Origin: Aliiruegeria lutimaris
GTDB lineage: Bacteria > Pseudomonadota > Alphaproteobacteria > Rhodobacterales > Rhodobacteraceae
Direction of reading: 5' to 3'
Length of the DNA: 64,000 nucleotides
Assembly (NCBI RefSeq): GCF_900099935.1
Contig: NZ_FNEK01000014.1
Location: 32,138 to 96,137 of the forward strand
Below the pieces are notes generated by a model. It saw only the letters and a list, made by a program, of their open reading frames with translations, was not told the DNA's origin and made no database searches. Within the stretch, counting starts at the first letter, position 1. Every line of letters starts with the position of its first letter. The translations under genes and the position numbers were made by a program. Below are positions 60,106 to 64,000 of the stretch, piece by piece.

Positions 60106-61511
60106 GCGCCGCGCCACGTTTCATGATCGCTGCGGCCCACAAGTCGTCGGGCAAGACGGTGATCTCGTCGGGTGTGGCCGCGGCCATGACGGCGCGCGGC
60201 ACCCGCGTCGCGGGCTTCAAGAAAGGGCCGGACTACATCGACCCGATGTGGCTTCAACTGGCCACCGGGCGGCCAACCTACAACCTCGACTTCAACACCA
60301 TGCAACGGGATGAGTTGCAGGATTTGTTCGCAAGCAGGTCAGCAGGTGCCGACATCAGCCTCGTCGAGGCGAACAAGGGGTTGTTCGACGGAGTTTGCCC
60401 CGAGGGATCGGACTCGAACGCCGAACTGGCCAAGTTGCTGAACCTTCCGGTCGTGCTGGTGGTCGATTGCCGCGGCATGACGCGCGGGGTCGCGCCCCTG
60501 CTCCTAGGTTACCAGCTCTTCGACCGTTCGGTCGAGATCGCGGGTGTCATCCTGAACAAGGTCGGCGGTGCGCGCCATGAGCTCAAGTTGCGGCAGGCCG
60601 TGGAGAGCTACACCGAAGTGCCGGTTCTGGGCACCGTCGCGGCAGCAGCCTCGCTTGATATATATGAACGCCACCTGGGGCTCACCACGCCGTCGGAAGC
60701 GGTGCAGACCGGACAATTTCTGGAAAGGGCAGCAGGGCGAATCGAACAGCAGGTCGACATCGACCGGCTTATGGAGATCGGGCACATGGCCCCTGCCCTC
60801 AAACCGGCCGCCTCGCCCAAGGTTCCTGGAGCAGGTTTTTCCGGCCTGCGAATTGGCGTCGCTCGGGATGAGGCTTTCGCTTTCTACTACTCCGATGATC
60901 TGGAAGCTTTCGAACAGGCGGGCGTCAAACTTGTACCGGTCGACATGCTGCGCGACCGGTCGTTGCCGGAGATAGACGCTCTTTTTATTGGCGGCGGGTT
61001 TCCGGAGACACAGATGGAAGCGCTTTCCAGCAACCGGGCGATGCGCGAGAGCGTCCGGCACGCGCTGGAGGGCGGCCTGCCCTGCTACGCCGAGTGCGGC
61101 GGTCTGATGTATCTATGCCGGTCGCTTTCCTGGCGTGGCGAAACGCTTCCGATGGTGGGCTTTTTCCAGGCCGACGCGGTCATGCATGCGCGTCCCCAGG
61201 GCCGCGGATATGTGCGCTACACTGCCACGGAGCATGCCTTGTGGGACACCCGTCCCGGCGAACGGACCGCGCACGAGTTTCACTACGCGAGCGTCGAGAA
61301 CATCGGCACTCCCACATATGCGCGCAGGATTACCCGAGGATATGGGATCGACGGCGCCAGCGATGCATTGATCAGGGCAAACACCCAGGCGGGCTTTGTC
61401 CACCTGCGCCATACCATCGGCACACCTTGGGTGACCGAGTTCCTGTCCTTCGTAGCCCACTGCCGGGACATGCAGTCGAGAAAAAGCCCCGCTCGGGAAG
61501 AACGGGGCTAA
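60102..61511 (+). CDS. dsrN: DsrN, siroheme amidase (cobyrinate a,c-diamide synthase family)
   Basis: A 469-residue glutamine-dependent amidotransferase of the CobB/CbiA family. The N-terminal P-loop-like domain has IAAAHKSSGKTVISSGVAAA and GFKKGPDYIDPMWLQLATGR. The C-terminal class I glutaminase-like domain has the nucleophile Cys in CYAECGGLMYL and a late His in HEFHYASVENI. In rDsr operons DsrN is held to convert siroheme to siroamide for DsrAB. Start overlaps the TrpD2-like stop. A minus-strand terminator is embedded in its last codons. Confidence 0.93.
   Translation: MSAAPRFMIAAAHKSSGKTVISSGVAAAMTARGTRVAGFKKGPDYIDPMWLQLATGRPTYNLDFNTMQRDELQDLFASRSAGADISLVEANKGLFDGVCPEGSDSNAELAKLLNLPVVLVVDCRGMTRGVAPLLLGYQLFDRSVEIAGVILNKVGGARHELKLRQAVESYTEVPVLGTVAAAASLDIYERHLGLTTPSEAVQTGQFLERAAGRIEQQVDIDRLMEIGHMAPALKPAASPKVPGAGFSGLRIGVARDEAFAFYYSDDLEAFEQAGVKLVPVDMLRDRSLPEIDALFIGGGFPETQMEALSSNRAMRESVRHALEGGLPCYAECGGLMYLCRSLSWRGETLPMVGFFQADAVMHARPQGRGYVRYTATEHALWDTRPGERTAHEFHYASVENIGTPTYARRITRGYGIDGASDALIRANTQAGFVHLRHTIGTPWVTEFLSFVAHCRDMQSRKSPAREERG
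61480..61509 (-). terminator. Intrinsic terminator of the dsrE2-tusA unit inside dsrN
   Basis: On the minus strand AGCCCCG and CGGGGCT pair around an 11-base loop and are followed by TTTTTC. It lies 22 bp after the tusA stop, within the final codons of the convergent dsrN. On the plus strand only AAA follows, so it is directional. Confidence 0.85.
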
Positions 61512-61530
61512 AGGCGCGCTCGCGAGACGC

Positions 61531-61755
61531 TTACTTCTTCTTGATCTCGAACTTGTAGAGGTCGCCCTCGGTCGTCGAGGCGAGCAGTTCGTTGCCAGTC
61601 TGGTTGCAGAACGCGGCAAAATCCGCGACCGAACCGGGGTCGGTTGCCTGCACTTCAAGGATCTGCCCCGCGCTCATCCCCTTGAGTGCCTTCTTGGCGC
61701 GGAGGATCGGCAGCGGGCAATTCAACCCCTGTGCGTTGAGGGTTTGGTCAGCCAC
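61531..61755 (-). CDS. tusA: Sulfur carrier TusA
   Basis: A 74-residue TusA/SirA protein. The signature LNCPLPILRAKKALKGM carries the persulfide Cys in its CPxP motif. In sulfur oxidisers TusA takes sulfane sulfur and delivers it to DsrEFH. It follows dsrE2 by 27 bp, the common tusA-dsrE2 pairing, without an adjoining cytoplasmic rhodanese gene. A second Cys (FAAFCNQTGN) is outside the motif. Confidence 0.95.
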   Translation of the reverse strand: MADQTLNAQGLNCPLPILRAKKALKGMSAGQILEVQATDPGSVADFAAFCNQTGNELLASTTEGDLYKFEIKKK

Positions 61756-61782
61756 GTTTCTTCTCCTGTGCTGTAGTCATTG

Positions 61783-62286
61783 TCATATGAACAGGTTGAT
61801 GTCGGACTTGAGGGCCGTTTCCATGTAGGTCGCGGCCCCGCCAAGCTCGATCCCGTCGATCATGTCGTCCTTCGAATACTCGAAGAGGTCGAGCGTCATC
61901 TGGCAGGCGATCATCCGCACATCGGACTCGATCGCCGCTTCACGCAATTCCTCGATGGAGGCCACGCCCTTCTTGGCCATGAGGTTCTTCATCATCTTTC
62001 CGGCCATGGCTCCGGCGCCAGGCAGCATGGAGACCATGTTCGGCATTTTCATGTGCCCGCCCATCATTGGCATCTCCATCGCCGCGTTGCCCAGCGTGGA
62101 AAAGCCAAGATCCAGGTCCTTCTTTAGCAGCACAAGGCCATAGAAAGTGAAGAACATGGTGACCTCCACGTCCATCGCCGCCGCAGTGGTGCCAAGGATG
62201 AATGGAGGATATGCCCAGTCCAATGTCCCCTTGGTGACGATAATCGACATACTCTTGGCGTTGTCGAGTTGGCCGGTGTCCAGCAT
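61783..62286 (-). CDS. dsrE2: DsrE2-type sulfurtransferase
   Basis: A 167-residue member of the DsrE2 (DsrE/DsrF/DrsH-like) family. It has the hydrophobic AYPPFILGTTAAAMDVEVTM and FFTFYGLVLLKKD helices and a Met/Gly-rich MPMMGGHMKMPNMVSMLPGA linker. One Cys remains in MIACQMTLDLFEYSKDD, the persulfide candidate. It donates or receives sulfur with TusA at the membrane. The start at 62286 (MLDTGQLDNA) follows GGGAGACG; an ATG at 62346 in frame adds 20 residues unlike the family. Convergent to dsrN. Confidence 0.92.
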   Translation of the reverse strand: MLDTGQLDNAKSMSIIVTKGTLDWAYPPFILGTTAAAMDVEVTMFFTFYGLVLLKKDLDLGFSTLGNAAMEMPMMGGHMKMPNMVSMLPGAGAMAGKMMKNLMAKKGVASIEELREAAIESDVRMIACQMTLDLFEYSKDDMIDGIELGGAATYMETALKSDINLFI

Positions 62287-62338
62287 TTGCGTCTCCCAAT
62301 CGCGTTGATGTTTCACTTTACCATTCAAAAATTCGCAT

Positions 62339-62356
62339 GAATACAAAAGGTTCCGC
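62339..62356 (-). promoter_or_regulatory. dsrE2 promoter element matching the dsrA element
   Basis: Read towards dsrE2: GCGGAACCTTTTGTATTC. It matches the dsrA element GCGCAACCTTTTGACATTC at 17 positions with one mismatch class and a 1-base gap. It ends about 53 bp before the dsrE2 start. The overlapping ATTCGCATGAAT (62331-62342) is an additional near-palindrome. Together they suggest common control of the sulfur genes. Confidence 0.6.
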
Positions 62357-62384
62357 CGCGCCGCAGCACTTACTCTAAGTTAAC

Positions 62385-62406
62385 ATATTGGTTTTATTTG
62401 CAATAT
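62385..62406. promoter_or_regulatory. Inverted repeat ATATTG-N10-CAATAT
   Basis: Perfect 6-bp arms separated by 10 AT-rich bases, in the 391-bp divergent gap between dsrE2 and the FadL-type gene. The gap otherwise holds no gene. It is AT-rich near this site, consistent with promoters for both directions. Confidence 0.4.
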
Positions 62407-62677
62407 CTTTCCGCCCTCACGCCGCACAGCGGCAAAACTGAAAGAGATCCGGTTCCCGGTGAAAACTTCTTTCAATGCTTGCTTCCGACGACACCGGAAG
62501 TGACGCAGTTTGGTCCCACCCGGCGAAGAAATTTCCGTTCGGGTCACGTTTTTGTGACGGAATCAGATAAAACATGCAGGCATTCAAATGTACGAAAACG
62601 GTGCGCAGAACGGTGCGGACAGCTTCCAACAAGTTCGCGATCGATCTCCACCGTGTCACGGATCTGGAGGAAACGCA

Positions 62678-64000
62678 CCATGACAAAATCCGTTCGGAAT
62701 CAGCGTGCCATCGCAGGCATGGCAGGGCTGGTTCTTCTCGGAGCCGCCGCAGGCCCCGCGCAGGCAACCAACGGCTATTTCGCCAACGGCTATGGCGCAG
62801 CCTCCAAGGGGATGGCAGGTGCAGGGGTTGCAGTACCGTCCGGCGTTCTCAGCCTCGCCCAGAACCCGGCCGCCGGGAACAAGATCGGCAACTCTGCCGG
62901 CTTCTGCATCACCACCTTCGCCCCCAGCCGGAGCATCGACATCGATTCGACCGACAGCTACGGCGGCATGCAGGCGTTGGTCCCCGGCAAGCATACCAGC
63001 GAAAACGACTACTTCTTCATTCCCTGCGGTGGCGCCAACTGGCGCCTGAACGAGCGCATGTCGCTCGGGTTCGTCGTTTACGGAAACGGCGGCATGAACA
63101 CCGAGTACGACACCAACATCTTCGACAGCAGCCTGCTGCAATTCAATGGTTCACCCGCCGGGTTCTCATCCTCGCCGCTTGGCGTGAACCTCGAACAGGT
63201 CTTCATCGGCCTGAACGTGAGCTACCAGGTGAATGAACAACTCTCGCTCGGTTTCGCGCCGATCTATGCCGTGCAGCGCTTCTCCGCCACCGGGCTGGAA
63301 CTCTTCCAGAGCATGTCCAGCGATCCCGCCAACGTGACGAATAACGACGATTCCTGGTCCCGCGGTTGGGGCTTCAATGTCGGCCTGCTCTACGAGCCCA
63401 ACGAGGAATGGGATATCGGCATCTCCTATCGCTCACGCATCTGGATGAGTGAGTTCGACAGGTATTCGGGGCTCTTCGCGGAACAGGGCGATTTCGACAT
63501 CCCCGCGACGCTCCTGATCGGCGCCGCCTACACACCCGCCGCAGACCCGCGCTTCACTTTCACCGCGGAATATCAGCGGATCTACTACAGCCAGATCAAG
63601 GCCATCGCCAATGGCGGCTCGGTGATCGACCCGACCGACGCGCGCCTCGGCGAGGATGACGGCCCCGGATTCGGCTGGAAGGACATGGATATCTTCCGCG
63701 TCGGCGCCATCTATCGCCACGACGAGAAATGGACCTTCCGCGGTGGCGTGAGCTACGCCTCCCAGTTCATCGACGACGAGGAAGTCCTGTTCAACACCCT
63801 CGCACCGGCGACGATCCAGTGGCACGCCTCCGTGGGCGCCACCTACGCGGTCAACGACAACTGGAAGATCCACGGCGCATACACCCACGCCTTCAGCAAC
63901 TCCGTCTCCGGCCGCAACGAGACCATCCCGTTCAACGAGCAGGACATCGAACTGCAGATGTCCCAGAACGAATTCGTCCTCGGCGCCAGCTACAGTTGGT
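62678..64000 (+). CDS. FadL/OmpP1-type outer-membrane channel, 3' end outside the window
   Basis: 441 codons are visible; the gene continues past the right edge. The signal peptide ends GPAQA at about residue 30. The mature protein starts TNGYFANGYGAASKGMAGAG, the hatch-domain signature of FadL/TodX channels (usually NGY-G--S-AMGGAG), followed by alternating beta strands such as WDIGISYRSRIWM and FRVGAIYRHDEKW. The start at 62678 has TGGAGGAAACG upstream. FadL proteins import long-chain fatty acids and other hydrophobic compounds. Similar genes near sulfur-oxidation loci raise the idea of a role with hydrophobic sulfur, but this is speculative. Confidence 0.9.

Noticed and set aside
62320..62345. 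SqrR/BigR-type sulfide-sensor box near dsrE2
   Set aside because: ATTC and GAAT half-sites occur (ATTCGCATGAAT), but the spacing is 4 rather than the 8 I associate with such boxes, and no ArsR-type regulator gene is present.
1..64000. tRNA, rRNA, CRISPR array, riboswitch or prophage
   Set aside because: No cloverleaf-like tRNA sequence, regular spaced repeats, conserved rRNA segments, recognisable riboswitch core or phage genes were seen while reading both strands.

Overview
GC-rich (roughly 64% by eye), densely packed proteobacterial chromosome, most likely an alphaproteobacterium of Rhodobacterales type: TRAP transporters, an alcohol dehydrogenase with Rhodobacterales-like neighbours, beta-hydroxyaspartate-cycle enzymes and many ATGA-coupled genes. 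No rRNA, tRNA, CRISPR array, phage module or intact insertion sequence was seen. The organism looks like a sulfur-oxidising, metabolically flexible heterotroph able to respire TMAO.

Region by region. (1) 1-5.6 kb: TMAO respiration, torA (only the Tat leader is in the window), torD, torC, a divergent torR with a tandem 15-bp repeat in the shared promoter, and torS. torS appears split from its first membrane helix by a +1 frame change. (2) 5.9-8.2 kb: phosphoribosyltransferase, host-attachment-like protein and zinc alcohol dehydrogenase. (3) 8.5-17.9 kb: a LysR-controlled catabolic locus with homologues of BhcA and BhcC, a fumarylacetoacetate-hydrolase-fold hydratase, an Asp/Glu-racemase-superfamily protein, a three-part TRAP transporter and an amidase. 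BhcB and BhcD are not present here. The same palindrome lies before both transcription units. (4) 18-21.5 kb: a small periplasmic protein, a polyamine-binding protein, agmatinase and a LuxR-type regulator. (5) 21.5-29.3 kb: a GntR-controlled carbohydrate ABC importer with an esterase, a sugar isomerase/epimerase and a Gfo/Idh/MocA oxidoreductase. A twin TTATCGATAA operator lies between gntR and the ATPase gene.

(6) 29.4-39.5 kb is a scarred zone. It holds a D-aminoacylase with an in-frame opal codon, an oligopeptide ABC ATPase truncated inside its Walker A, an IS6-family transposase relic, and a fused pair of broken genes (sugar-binding protein and short-chain dehydrogenase). Between these lie an apparently intact heavy-metal cation transporter, a 1089-residue discoidin/transglutaminase/helical-repeat protein with an unusually regular 122-residue repeat, and a periplasmic rhodanese.

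(7) 39.7-64 kb is a dissimilatory sulfur-oxidation island. One arm (minus strand) reads dioxygenase, two small unknown proteins, cysG, soeA, soeB, soeC, mrp. The other arm (plus strand) reads dsrABEFHCMKLJOP, a TrpD2-like gene and dsrN. A convergent dsrE2-tusA pair follows, then a FadL-type outer-membrane protein cut by the window end. CysG supplies siroheme precursor chemistry for DsrAB. DsrE2, TusA, DsrEFH and DsrC pass sulfane sulfur to reverse-acting DsrAB. DsrMKJOP and DsrL carry electrons, and SoeABC oxidises the sulfite formed. dsrA and dsrE2 share a nearly identical upstream element, GCG(C/G)AACCTTTTG.
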